DNA from: Kitasatospora sp. NA04385
GTDB taxonomy: Bacteria > Actinomycetota > Actinomycetes > Streptomycetales > Streptomycetaceae
Assembly (NCBI RefSeq): GCF_013364235.1
Contig: NZ_CP054919.1
Location: 5,839,156 to 5,903,155 of the forward strand
Length of the DNA stretch: 64,000 nucleotides
Reading direction: 5' to 3'
Below, in pieces: positions 51,541 to 59,956 of the stretch. Positions within the stretch are counted from its first letter, which is position 1, and each line of letters starts with the position of its first letter. Both the position numbers and the translations under genes were made by a program. The notes beneath the pieces are model-generated. The model made no database searches. It saw nothing but the letters and a program-made list of their open reading frames with translations, and was not told where the DNA came from.

Positions 51541-52073
51541 GCCGCCCGCTGCTGATGCTCGACGTCGACGGCCCGCTCGCCCCGTACGTCGGCCGCCCCT
51601 ACCGCCGCCCCGAGGGCTACCTCACCCACCGCCTCCCGGTGCGCAGTTGGCGCGAGCGCCAACTGGCCTCCGGCATCCGCACCCCCAAGCCGCTGCGGGT
51701 CTGGCTGCACCCCGGCCACGGGCCCGCGCTGCTCGCCCTGCCCTACGACCTGATCTGGGCTACCACCTGGAAGGACGAGGCCAACGAGGACCTCGCCCCG
51801 CTCCTCGGCCTGCCCGAACTCCCTTACGTGGACTGGCCGTCCATGCACCACGGCGACCCGGACGGGCTGCACTGGAAGACCCGCCACCTGGTCGCCCGGG
51901 CCGCCGGGCGGCCGTTCGCCTGGGTCGACGACGAGATCGGGCCGCAGGACACCGCCTGGATCGCCGCCCACCACCCGGCCCCCGCGCTCACCCTGGCCGT
52001 CGACCACCGCTGCGGCCTGCGGCCCGCGGACTTCGCCCTCCTGGCCGACTGGGCGGAGGAGAACGGCAGGTGA
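51537..52073 (+). CDS. HAD-domain protein
   Basis: A 178-aa protein beginning PLLMLDVDGPLAPYVG, a HAD motif I (DVDG), with later IWATTWKDEANEDLAPLLGLPELPYVDW and FAWVDDEIGPQD (motif IV-like DDE). It resembles a HAD-like group frequent in Streptomyces. GTG 51537 overlaps the protease stop by 4 bases with CAGGAG upstream, and its own stop overlaps the MOSC start by 4. A small-molecule phosphatase is possible; substrate unknown. Confidence 0.8.
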   Translation: MSRPLLMLDVDGPLAPYVGRPYRRPEGYLTHRLPVRSWRERQLASGIRTPKPLRVWLHPGHGPALLALPYDLIWATTWKDEANEDLAPLLGLPELPYVDWPSMHHGDPDGLHWKTRHLVARAAGRPFAWVDDEIGPQDTAWIAAHHPAPALTLAVDHRCGLRPADFALLADWAEENGR

Positions 52074-52846
52074 GGATCGCCGCCCTGCACCGCCACCCGG
52101 TCAAGTCCCTGCTCGGCGAGGAGACCGCCCGGGCCCGGATCGACGAGCACGGCCTCGACGGCGACCGCCGCCACGCCCTGCTCGACCTCACCGACGGCCG
52201 GATCGCCAGCGCCAAGGAGCCCCGCACCTGGCGCCGCCTGCTCACCCTGCGCGCGCAGCGCACCGACGGCGGCGTGCGGATCACCGGCCCGGACGGCGCC
52301 GAACTCGACGAGGCCGGGATCTCCGCGCTGCTCGGCCGGCCCGTCCGGCTGATCGGCGAACGGCCGCCCGGCGCGGTGCTGCACCGCTCGGTGCCCGAGC
52401 AGGTGCTCGCCGCCGGAGTGGACGCCGAAGTCGAGCACACCGTCCAGGAGTTCGGCGGGGCGGCGGCGCCCGGCAGCTTCTTCGACTTCGCCCCGCTGCA
52501 CCTGGTCACCACCGCGAGCCTGGCCGGCGCCCCCGCCGCCCGCTACCGCCCGAACCTGGTGGTCGACGGCGGCGCCGGGCCCTGGAACGAGAACGCCTGG
52601 ATCGGCCGCGAACTCGCCGTCGGGCCCGAACTGCGCCTGCGCGTCATCGCCGCCACGCCCCGCTGCGCGATCCCCGCCCTGGCACACGGCGCCCTCGCCG
52701 CCGACCCGGAGGCGCTGCGCCGCCCCGCCCGGGACAACCGCGTCCGGCCGCTGCCCGGGATGCCCCCGCTCCCGTGCCTGGGCGCCTACGCGCAGGTGCT
52801 CACCCCCGGGACGGTCGAGGTCGGGGACGCGGTCACCCTGCACTGA
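52070..52846 (+). CDS. MOSC-domain protein (YcbX/mARC-like)
   Basis: A 258-aa protein with an N-terminal MOSC_N-like beta barrel (AALHRHPVKSLLGEE, GLDGDRRHALLD) and a MOSC domain. The domain carries YRPNLVVDGGAG, the sulfur/molybdenum-binding cysteine in TPRCAIPAL, and a final LGAYAQVLTPGTVEVGD. MOSC proteins bind molybdenum cofactor and act in N-hydroxy reduction or sulfur transfer; no ferredoxin domain is fused here. Start GTG 52070, third gene of the operon. Confidence 0.9.
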   Translation: MRIAALHRHPVKSLLGEETARARIDEHGLDGDRRHALLDLTDGRIASAKEPRTWRRLLTLRAQRTDGGVRITGPDGAELDEAGISALLGRPVRLIGERPPGAVLHRSVPEQVLAAGVDAEVEHTVQEFGGAAAPGSFFDFAPLHLVTTASLAGAPAARYRPNLVVDGGAGPWNENAWIGRELAVGPELRLRVIAATPRCAIPALAHGALAADPEALRRPARDNRVRPLPGMPPLPCLGAYAQVLTPGTVEVGDAVTLH

Positions 52847-52866
52847 GCGGGCGGGCCCGGAGCCGA

Positions 52867-52898
52867 CGGACCGTCAGCCGGGCGGACCGTCAGCCGGG
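52867..52898. repeat. Two 16-bp direct repeats
   Basis: CGGACCGTCAGCCGGG occurs twice in exact tandem (52867-52882 and 52883-52898) just after the MOSC gene. Nothing else was recognised in this 169-base gap. Confidence 0.7.
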
Positions 52899-53015
52899 CG
52901 GTGGGGCGCGGGCGGCGGGAACCGGATGGCATGAACCGGACGACGGGGGGCAGCCGGACCGGTACCAGCCGTCCGGCGGGCCCGTCGGCGGGGCGATCGG
53001 TGAGGGGAGCGGGAG

Positions 53016-53222
53016 ATGTCCACCTTCTGGTCCGTCCTGCTCGTCGTGGCGGCCATCGCGCTGGAGGTCCTCTCCAAGTGGAGCCGGTCCTCGTCCGCGA
53101 ACGGCCTCTTCACCCGTCGCCGGGCCCGCCGCCGGGCCGCCGACCGGCGGACGGACGGGCCTCCGGCCGACGGACGGACGGGTGGGCCGGAACGTTCCGC
53201 TACGAAAGGACAGAGCCGATGA
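53016..53222 (+). CDS. Small membrane protein
   Basis: A 68-aa protein with one N-terminal membrane helix (STFWSVLLVVAAIALEVL), then an Arg-rich tail (RRRARRRAADRR). ATG 53016 has AGGGGAG at 6 bases. It shares ATGA with the next small membrane gene. No family recognised. Confidence 0.55.
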   Translation: MSTFWSVLLVVAAIALEVLSKWSRSSSANGLFTRRRARRRAADRRTDGPPADGRTGGPERSATKGQSR

Positions 53223-53461
53223 GCAGCGTCGTCACCTCCCCGCGCCGGGCCCTGCTGTGGCCGGTCTTCGTCTTCCTGGTCCTGTACGCCGCCTGGTTCG
53301 CCGTCTCGCTGGCCACCGGGCACTCGCTCGCCGCCGCGTTCTCCGCTCCGGCGCTCCTGCTCGCCCCGCTGATCGGCGTCCTCGTCGCCCGGTACTGCCT
53401 GCTGCGCCGCCGGGTGGTCAGCGCCCGGCTGCGGGGGGCAGCGCGGCCCGCAGCGCGCTGA
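53219..53461 (+). CDS. Small membrane protein
   Basis: An 80-aa protein with two membrane helices (WPVFVFLVLYAAWFAVSLATG and SAPALLLAPLIGVLVARYCLL) and an Arg/Ala tail. ATG 53219 is translationally coupled to the preceding gene, with AAAGGA upstream. Its 3' end overlaps the convergent cobC-like gene by 44 bases. No family recognised; the pair may form a membrane complex. Confidence 0.6.
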   Translation: MSSVVTSPRRALLWPVFVFLVLYAAWFAVSLATGHSLAAAFSAPALLLAPLIGVLVARYCLLRRRVVSARLRGAARPAAR

Positions 53462-54891
53462 GGAAGGCGTCGGTGGTGTCCGGGTCGCGGACGGCGATCC
53501 GGAGCCAGTCGGGGCCGAGACCGGGGAAGGTGTCGCCGCGCCGGACGGCGTAGCCGGCCTCGCGCAGCCGGGTGCGGACGGCCGCGGCGCCCGGGAGGCC
53601 GACCAGCACGAAGGACGCGGCGGGAGTGCCGTGGACGCCGACGCCGGGCAGCGCGGCCAGCCCGGCCAGCAGGTGGTCGCGGTGCGCGGCGGTGGTGCGC
53701 GGCGCGGTCGGCCTCGGCGAGGGCGGCCGGGGCGGAGCAGATCTCGGCGGCCGCCAGGGCGGGCGTGGAGACCGGCCAGAGCGGCTGCGCGGCGCCGAGC
53801 GCGGCGACCAGCGGGGCCGGGGCGAGCAGGTAGCCGACCCGCAGGCCGGCCAGGCCCCAGGTCTTGGTGAGGCTGCGCAGCACCACCACGTCGCCGGGCA
53901 GGTCGCGGACGGCGGCGAGGCTCTGGGTCTCGCCGGGGTCGGTGTCCATGAACGCCTCGTCGACGACCAGGGTGCGCCCGGGCCGGGCCAACTCGGCCAG
54001 CGCGGCGGCCGGGTGGAGGACGGAGGTGGGGTTGGTGGGGTTGCCGACCACCACCAGGTCGGCGTCCTCGGGCACCGCCCCGGGCGTGAGGCGAAAGCCC
54101 CGCTCCGGCGCGAGCAGGACGCGGTGGACGGGGTGCCCGGCGTCCCGCAGGGCCGCCTCGGGCTCGGTGAACTGGGGGTGCACCACGGTCGCCCGGCGCG
54201 GCCGCAGCACCCGGGCGAGCAGCACGAACGCCTCGGCCGCGCCCGCGGTGAGCAGCACCTCGCCGACCGGCCGGCCGTGCCGGGCGGCGACGGCGGCGCG
54301 GGCCGCGGCGGGGTCGGGGTAGGCGGCGAGGTCGGCGAGCGTCTCGGCGAGGCGGGTGCGCAGCCAGGCCGGCGGGGTGCCGGTGCGGACGTTCACGGCG
54401 AGGTCGACCAGCCCGGCGGAGCGCACTTCGGCGTCGCCGTGATGGCGCAGATCGGGCTGCTGGTTCACCTGTTGTCCTCCTGGGGGCGGTGCGGCGAGCG
54501 CCGCGGTGGCCGCGGCGGTGGCGGTGCGCGGGGCGAGCAGGCGTGCGCCCGGCCCGGCCGAGGCGAGCGCGGCGGCCTCGGCGACGCTGGGGGTGCCGAC
54601 CGCGGCGGCGACCCGGGCGGAGCCGCCCGCCCCCGGGACGGCGGCCAGCACGGCGGCCGGGTGGCCGGTCAGCGGGACGCCCAACTCCCGTGCCAGCGCG
54701 CGCAGTCCGGGTTCGAACAGCTTGCTGTCCAGGGTGGCGACACGGGCCACGGCGGTGCGGTCGAGGCCGAGGGCGGCGAGGGCCGCGTCGGCGGTGCGCA
54801 GCAGTTCGGCGGCGGGGGTGCCGCGCCGCAGTCCGAGGCCGAGCACCAGGCGGGGGGCGCAGGCCGGGGTGCGGGGTGCGCCGTCCGTCAC
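53418..54891 (-). pseudogene. CobE/CbiG-C domain joined to CobC-type aminotransferase, frameshifted
   Basis: From GTG 54891 (AGGGAGG upstream) residues 1-130 match the CobE/CbiG C-terminal domain (LGLGLRRGTPAAELL, LDSKLFEPGLRALARELGVPL) of cobalamin synthesis. In frame follows a CobC/CobD-type PLP enzyme (LVDLAVNVRTGTPPAWL, NPTNPTSVLHP, VVDEAF, PLP lysine in RSLTKTWGLAGLRVGY). Near 53690 one extra base breaks the frame; the rest (AHRDHLLAGLAALPGVGVHGTPAASFVLVG to stop 53418) is in the next frame. An internal GTG 54468 with GGAGGAC could start CobC alone (MNQQPDLRHHGDAE). Either a decayed gene or a one-base assembly error. Confidence 0.7.
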
Positions 54892-55031
54892 GCCCGGCCC
54901 TCCCTGTCCGCTGTGCCCGTGCGGGCCCGCGCCGCCGGGCCGTGGGAATCCCACCATGTCGGTCCGAGCAGGGTCAATCGGGACAGGTGTGAGAAGCGTC
55001 GCCCGGCTGGCCGAAAAGCGCCGACCGGCCG

Positions 55032-55049
55032 AAGTTGCACAGCCAACCG
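55032..55049. promoter_or_regulatory. Weak match to the phosphonate-regulon operator
   Basis: AAGTTGCACAGCCAACCG agrees at 14 of 18 positions with AAGTTGGCCAGCCAACTT. It lies 114 bases before the secreted phosphoesterase gene. The remainder of the 271-base gap (54892-55162) shows no gene, and I saw no cobalamin riboswitch in it on the minus strand. Confidence 0.3.
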
Positions 55050-55162
55050 TTCGCTTGTTCTTCATGTCGTCCGGCATTCGGCGGTCACGGGGCCGGCCCT
55101 AGCGTTTCCGGCGCTCCAACACCCCTGTCCCGCACCACCCCCGCCCGGGAGGACGTCCAGAC

Positions 55163-56056
55163 ATGTCCGCTCAGCCCAGCAGCCGCACCAAGCGCCGACT
55201 GACCGCGATCGGCAGCGCCGTCGCCCTGACCGCCGCCTCGCTCGGCCTGTGGGCCGCCAGTGGCTCCACCGCGCAGGCCGCCGGCCTGCCCGCCCCCGAC
55301 CACGTGATCGTCGTGGTGATGGAGAACCACGCCTACAGCCAGGTCATCGGCAGCTCCAGCGCCCCGTACCTGAACAACACGCTGAAGGCGGGCGGCGCCA
55401 CCCTGACCCAGTCCTACGGCCTGACCCACCCGTCGGAGCCGAACTACTACATGCTGTTCTCCGGCTCCAACCAGGGCCGCACCGACGACAGCTGTGTGGG
55501 CGTCGGCTCGATGACGGCCCCGAACCTGGCCTCCGAGCTGATCGCCGCGGGCAAGAGCTGGGGCTCGTACAACGAGGGCCTGCCCAGCCAGGGCTCCACC
55601 ACCTGCTCCAACTCCAGCGGCAAGTACGCGCAGAAGCACAACCCGTGGTTCGGCTTCTCCAACGTGCCGACCAACACCGCGTACACCTTCGCCCAGTTCC
55701 CGACCGACTACACCACGCTGCCGAAGGTGTCCTTCGTGGTGCCGAACCTGTGCAGCGACATGCACGACTGCTCGGTCTCCACCGGCGACACCTGGATCAA
55801 GAACAACCTGGGCGCCTACGCGACCTGGGCGAAGACCCACAACAGCCTGCTGATCGTCACCTTCGACGAGGACAACAGCCTCTCCGGCAACCGGATCCCG
55901 ACCCTCGTCTACGGCCAGCACGTCACCCCGGGCTCCAGCAGCGCCACCACCTACAACCACTACAACGTGCTGCGCACCCTGGAGGACCTGGCGGGCCTGA
56001 CCACCCACGCCGGCAACGCCGCCTCCGCCACCGACATCACCGGCATCTGGAACTGA
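55163..56056 (+). CDS. Secreted phosphoesterase (acid phosphatase/phospholipase C type)
   Basis: A 297-aa exported protein. The Sec signal KRRLTAIGSAVALTAASLGLWAASGSTAQA ends before AGLPAPDHVIVVVMENHAYSQVIG, the opening block of PF04185 phosphoesterases (metal ligand E in MENH). THPSEPNYYMLFSG carries the likely nucleophile region, and FDEDNS with YGQHVTPG the later metal ligands. It should free phosphate from esters outside the cell. GGAGG precedes ATG 55163. It is followed 6 bases later by an MFS gene. Confidence 0.85.
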   Translation: MSAQPSSRTKRRLTAIGSAVALTAASLGLWAASGSTAQAAGLPAPDHVIVVVMENHAYSQVIGSSSAPYLNNTLKAGGATLTQSYGLTHPSEPNYYMLFSGSNQGRTDDSCVGVGSMTAPNLASELIAAGKSWGSYNEGLPSQGSTTCSNSSGKYAQKHNPWFGFSNVPTNTAYTFAQFPTDYTTLPKVSFVVPNLCSDMHDCSVSTGDTWIKNNLGAYATWAKTHNSLLIVTFDEDNSLSGNRIPTLVYGQHVTPGSSSATTYNHYNVLRTLEDLAGLTTHAGNAASATDITGIWN

Positions 56057-56062
56057 CGCCCG

Positions 56063-57397
56063 ATGTACCTCGCGGACGCCCGCTCCACGAAGCGTGACCG
56101 CGCCGCGGACGCCGCCCCGGACTCCGGTCCGGGGCGGCGGGCCGCCGCCGTCCCCGCCGCCACCGCCACCGCCGCCGTCCCCGGCACCGTGCTGGCGCTC
56201 GGCGCGGTCAGCCTGGTCACCGACGTCTCCTCCGAGATGGTCAGCGCGGTCCTGCCCCTGTACGTGGTCACCGCGCTCGGCCTGTCCCCGCTCGGCTTCG
56301 GCCTGCTCGACGGCATCAACAACGGCGTCGGCGCCCTGGTGCGCCTGCTCGGCGGCCACCTCGCCGACCGCGGCGGCCGGGGCCACAAACTGGTCGCCGG
56401 GCTCGGCTACGGCCTGTCCGCGCTGTGCAAGCCGCTGCTGCTGCTCGTCCACACCCTGCCGCTGATCGGCGCGGTGCTGGCGGTGGACCGCACCGGCAAG
56501 GGCCTGCGCACCGCCCCGCGCGACGCGATGATCTCGCTGGCCACCGAACCCGAGCACCGCGGCCGGGCGTTCGGTGTCCACCGTGCGATGGACACCACCG
56601 GCGCGCTGATCGGCCCGCTGCTGGCCTTCGCCGTCCTGCGGATCGCCGACGACCGCACCGAACGCTCCAGCTACGGCGCGGTGTTCACCGTCTCCGGCTG
56701 CGTCGCGGTGTTCGGCGTGCTGCTGCTGGTGCTGTTCGTCCCGGGCCGGATCACCCGGGCCGGTCTGCCCGCCACGGACCCGGCCGCGCCCAGGCCCACG
56801 CTGCGCGACGCGCTCGCCCTGCTGTCCCGGCCCGCGCTGCGCCGGCTCACCCTGGCCGCCGTGCTGCTCGGCCTCACCACCGTCAGCGACTCCTTCCTCT
56901 ACCTGCTGCTGCAGCGCGAACTCGACCTGCCCGCGCACCTGTTCCCGCTGCTGCCGCTCGGCACCGCCGCGGTGTTCCTGCTGCTCGCCGTCCCGCTCGG
57001 CCTGCTCGCCGACCGGATCGGCCGCCGCACCCTGTTCCTGCTCGGCCACGCCGTGCTGCTCGGCGGCTACGCCGTCGTGCTGTCCCCGCTGCACGGGGTG
57101 CCCGCCGCCGCGGCGGTCCTGCTGCTGCACGGCACCTTCTACGCCGCCACCGACGGGGTGCTGGCCGCCGCCACCGCCGCCACCGTCCCCGACGGGCAGC
57201 AGGGCGCCGGCCAGGCCCTGGTGGGCACCGGGCAGGCGCTGGCCCGCTTCACCTGCTCGCTGGCCTTCGGCGCCGCCTGGTCGCTGTGGGGCCCGCGCCC
57301 CGCGCTGGCCGGCACCGCGGCGGCCCTGGCCGTGACCGCCCTCGCCGCCACCCGGCTGCTGCGCGACCCGGCCGCCGACGCCCGCACCACCGCCTGA
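56063..57397 (+). CDS. MFS transporter
   Basis: A 444-aa transporter with a 40-residue cytoplasmic head and 12 helices. Typical segments are SLVTDVSSEMVSAVLPLYVVTALG, LLGGHLADRGGRGHKLVAGLGYGL, DRTGKGLRTAPRDAMISLAT and GLLADRIGRRTLFLLG. It belongs to the group seen beside TolB-like genes in Streptomyces. It is cotranscribed with the phosphoesterase (6-base gap), so it may take up or export a related product; this is inference only. Confidence 0.85.
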   Translation: MYLADARSTKRDRAADAAPDSGPGRRAAAVPAATATAAVPGTVLALGAVSLVTDVSSEMVSAVLPLYVVTALGLSPLGFGLLDGINNGVGALVRLLGGHLADRGGRGHKLVAGLGYGLSALCKPLLLLVHTLPLIGAVLAVDRTGKGLRTAPRDAMISLATEPEHRGRAFGVHRAMDTTGALIGPLLAFAVLRIADDRTERSSYGAVFTVSGCVAVFGVLLLVLFVPGRITRAGLPATDPAAPRPTLRDALALLSRPALRRLTLAAVLLGLTTVSDSFLYLLLQRELDLPAHLFPLLPLGTAAVFLLLAVPLGLLADRIGRRTLFLLGHAVLLGGYAVVLSPLHGVPAAAAVLLLHGTFYAATDGVLAAATAATVPDGQQGAGQALVGTGQALARFTCSLAFGAAWSLWGPRPALAGTAAALAVTALAATRLLRDPAADARTTA

Positions 57398-57544
57398 CGC
57401 GCCGGGCCCCGCCCGTCCCGGCCCGCCTCGTCCCGTCGCGTCGCGTCGCGTCCTGGTCGGAGGGCACCCGTCCACGGCCGCTCCCCGCCGCTCCGCTCTC
57501 CTCCTCCACCACCCGCCCGCACTTCCCGCCCGGAGGGCCTCCCC

Positions 57545-58633
57545 ATGACCGCTCCCGCCACCGCCGACCCCGTCCTCGACGAGACGCCCGGACCCGGGCC
57601 GGACGGCGCCTCCCCGCTGCGCCGCAAGCTGCTGGTGCTGCTGGTCGCCGTGCTGCTGCTGGCCGGTGTCGGCACCGGCGCCGTGTGGTACGCCGCGCAG
57701 CGCTCCGACCGTCGCGACCAGGAGCAGGCGGGCGGGCCGCCGGTCCACGAGGGCGCGGTGTCGCTGGACGCGGCGGGCGGCCGCCGACTGCTGCTGCGCA
57801 ACCTGGCCTGGGGCCCGCACCGCGACGAGATCGCCGCGGTGCCCGCCGACGCCCCCGACGGCCCGCGCACCGCGTCCGGCGTCAAGTGCCTGCGCTTCCA
57901 CGCCGCCGCCGGCACCGGCATCTGCCTGCAGGCCGAGCACGGCGCGCTGGACGACACCTACCACGCCTCGGTGTTGGACTCCGCGCTGCACGAGGTCAGG
58001 CGCTTCCCCGCCCCGGGCATCCCGACCCGGGCCCGGGTCTCCCCGTCCGGGCACCTGGTCGGCTGGACGGTCTTCGTCAGCGGCGACTCCTACGCGGGCA
58101 CGAACTTCTCCACCCGCACCGCGATCGTCGACACCCGCGACTGGCAGTTCTACGACAACCTGGAGAACTTCCGGCTGGTCGAGGACGGCCACCAGGTCCA
58201 GGCCGCGGACGTGAACGTCTGGGGCGTCACCTTCGCCGACGACAGCGGTTTCTACGCGACGGTCGCCACCGGCGGCCGGACCTACCTGGTCAAGGGCGAC
58301 CTGACGGACCGCACCCTCACCACGCTGCACCAGAACGTCGAGTGCCCCTCGCTCTCGCCCGACGGCACCCGGGTCGCCTACAAGAAGCGGGTGGACGGCG
58401 CCGACCCGGCCGCCCCCTGGCGGCTGTACGTGCTGGACCTGGCGACCATGACCGAGACCGCGACCGCCGAGCAGCGCAACATCGACGACCAGGCGCTGTG
58501 GTCCGACGACCACACCCTGCTGTACTCGATGCCCGGCGACTACGGCTCCGACCTGTGGACCGTCCCCGCCGACGGCACCGGCACCCCCGCCGTCCTGGTC
58601 CGCTCCGCGGTGGCCCCCGCCTACCTGGGCTGA
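57545..58633 (+). CDS. TolB-like membrane-anchored beta-propeller protein
   Basis: A 362-aa protein with a cytoplasmic head, one membrane helix (about residues 30-50, LLVLLVAVLLLAGVGTGAVWY) and an outer beta-propeller of TolB/WD-like repeats (CPSLSPDGTRVAYKKRV, SDDHTLLYSMPGDYGSDLWTVP). GGAGGGC precedes ATG 57545. The phosphoesterase, MFS and TolB-like genes run in one direction with a 147-base gap here, and probably act together at the cell surface. The mechanism is unknown. Confidence 0.85.
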   Translation: MTAPATADPVLDETPGPGPDGASPLRRKLLVLLVAVLLLAGVGTGAVWYAAQRSDRRDQEQAGGPPVHEGAVSLDAAGGRRLLLRNLAWGPHRDEIAAVPADAPDGPRTASGVKCLRFHAAAGTGICLQAEHGALDDTYHASVLDSALHEVRRFPAPGIPTRARVSPSGHLVGWTVFVSGDSYAGTNFSTRTAIVDTRDWQFYDNLENFRLVEDGHQVQAADVNVWGVTFADDSGFYATVATGGRTYLVKGDLTDRTLTTLHQNVECPSLSPDGTRVAYKKRVDGADPAAPWRLYVLDLATMTETATAEQRNIDDQALWSDDHTLLYSMPGDYGSDLWTVPADGTGTPAVLVRSAVAPAYLG

Positions 58634-58690
58634 CAGCGGGCCGCGCCGGGAGTATCGTCCCGGCCCGACCACTCGTCGGGGGGACGGAAG

Positions 58691-59338
58691 ATGAAGGACG
58701 AACAGGCAGGGCGGGCGCCGACCCGCGCGCCCGGCCGCTGGACGCTGTACGCGCTGCTGACGCTGTACGGGGGCTGCCTGCTGAGCGGCCTCCAGTCCTG
58801 GTGGATCGGCCGGTCGCCGGCGGCCGAGGGGATGGTGGTCGCGGCCTGGACGATCGCCCTGGGCACGGTCGTCATGCTCGGCTTCCGCACCCGGAGCGGC
58901 CGGGTCGCAGGCGCGTTCGCCGTCCTGCTGGCCCTCGGGCTCGGCCTCGCCGGTTCAGACGCGGTCCACGCGACCGTCCTGCGGCAGTACGGGGAACGGG
59001 CCTCCGCGGTGGTCGCCGAGGTCCACTCCGGCGGGCCCCGGCAGAGCCCGTACTGCCTGCTGCGCACCGACGACGGCTCGGCCGTCCCCCGGGAACTCAC
59101 CCCTTGCGAAGGGCTCGAGGTCGGCGACCGCCTCGACGCCACCTACGACCCGGACGGCCGGCAGAACCCGGTCGAGGGCGTCCCCGATCCCACCGGTGCC
59201 CTGCGCTGGGCAGCGGGTCTGCTCGCCGCGCTCACCCTGCTGGTCCTCTCGCTCCCGCTGTGGGCGGGCCGCGGACCCCGGCTGGACTTCTCGGCGGACG
59301 CCCGGCTGGTGATGTACCGGTACGGACGGCGGCGGTGA
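58691..59338 (+). CDS. Membrane protein with DUF3592-like region
   Basis: A 215-aa protein. Helices lie near residues 18-37, 46-63, 70-90 and 168-190. Between the last two is an outer domain (GERASAVVAEVHSGGPRQ, YDPDGRQNPVEGVPDP) like DUF3592 proteins, whose YDP segment is typical. ATG 58691 follows GGGGGGACGGAAG. Monocistronic, closed by a hairpin. Function unknown. Confidence 0.75.
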   Translation: MKDEQAGRAPTRAPGRWTLYALLTLYGGCLLSGLQSWWIGRSPAAEGMVVAAWTIALGTVVMLGFRTRSGRVAGAFAVLLALGLGLAGSDAVHATVLRQYGERASAVVAEVHSGGPRQSPYCLLRTDDGSAVPRELTPCEGLEVGDRLDATYDPDGRQNPVEGVPDPTGALRWAAGLLAALTLLVLSLPLWAGRGPRLDFSADARLVMYRYGRRR

Positions 59339-59355
59339 CGTCCGAGGGCCCGACC

Positions 59356-59371
59356 CCGGACCCCTGTCCGG
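59356..59371. terminator. Short hairpin between convergent genes
   Basis: CCGGAC-CCCT-GTCCGG sits between the stops at 59338 (plus) and 59375 (minus). Six GC-rich pairs and no T run; a modest bidirectional terminator. Confidence 0.5.
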
Positions 59372-59374
59372 CCG

Positions 59375-59857
59375 TCAGACGCGGCGCTCGCGCCAGCGTT
59401 CCATCATCTGCGCCAGCTCCACCCGCAGGAAGGCGAAGAACTCCAGCGACTCGGCGAGCCGTTGCCCCGCCGGGGTGTCCGGGCCGAGCGCCTCGACGCC
59501 CTCGGTCAGACCGGTCTCCCAGCGGGCCAGGGTGCGGTCCCGGTTGGTGGTGGCCTCGTACCAGACGTGGTCGTGGATGCGGTAGTGGTCGCGGCGGGAG
59601 CCGGGCTCGTGCTCGCGGCGGACCAGGTCGACCTGGACGAGGTAGCGGACCGCGCCGGAGACCGCGGCGGGGGAGACCCGCAGCAGCTCGCCCAGTTCGG
59701 CGGAGGTCAGCCGTCCGGAGTCGGCGGTCAGCAGGGCGGTGAACACCCGGGCGGGCATCCGGGGGAACCCGGCGTCCACCATCACGGCGGCGAACCGCTC
59801 CACGAACTCGCCCACCACCGCCGGGTCCCGCCGCCCGGCTCCGTCCGCCTCGCCCAC
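59375..59857 (-). CDS. MarR/GbsR-type repressor of the adjacent ABC exporter
   Basis: A 160-aa winged-helix regulator. GFPRMPARVFTALLTADSGRLTSAELGELLRVSPAAVSGAVRYLVQVDLVRREHEPGSRRDHYRIHD contains, in three blocks, the opening helix, the recognition helix and the wing; a helical dimer region follows. GTG 59857 has GGAAGG at 8 bases; the frame is open upstream but without a good start. It is divergent from an ABC-2 exporter and separated by a palindromic site, the usual layout for a drug-responsive repressor. Confidence 0.8.
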   Translation of the reverse strand: MGEADGAGRRDPAVVGEFVERFAAVMVDAGFPRMPARVFTALLTADSGRLTSAELGELLRVSPAAVSGAVRYLVQVDLVRREHEPGSRRDHYRIHDHVWYEATTNRDRTLARWETGLTEGVEALGPDTPAGQRLAESLEFFAFLRVELAQMMERWRERRV

Positions 59858-59908
59858 GCCGCCCGCCTTCCGCCGCCTCGCGCGCCCTCGGCGCCGCGAA
59901 GATCCAGG

Positions 59909-59949
59909 GGTTTCAGTAACTTCACGAATCTGTGAAACCAGAGTAGCTT
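59909..59949. promoter_or_regulatory. Nested palindrome and -10 box between marR-like gene and ABC exporter
   Basis: GGTTTCA (59909-59915) mirrors TGAAACC (59933-59939), and inside lies TTCAC-GAATCT-GTGAA (59921-59936). TAGCTT (59944-59949) is a -10 box 7 bases before ATG 59957. The palindrome covers the region where polymerase would bind, so it is a good candidate operator for the MarR-like protein. Confidence 0.6.
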
Positions 59950-59956
59950 CGATGCC

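Noticed and set aside
54892..55162. Cobalamin riboswitch upstream of the CobE-CobC gene
   Set aside because: No B12-box or conserved riboswitch core was seen on the minus strand in this gap.
55085..58672. Open frame of nearly 1200 codons on the minus strand
   Set aside because: It is antisense to the phosphoesterase, MFS and TolB-like genes, is made of Gly/Val/Gln/Arg-rich low-complexity sequence, and has no domain.
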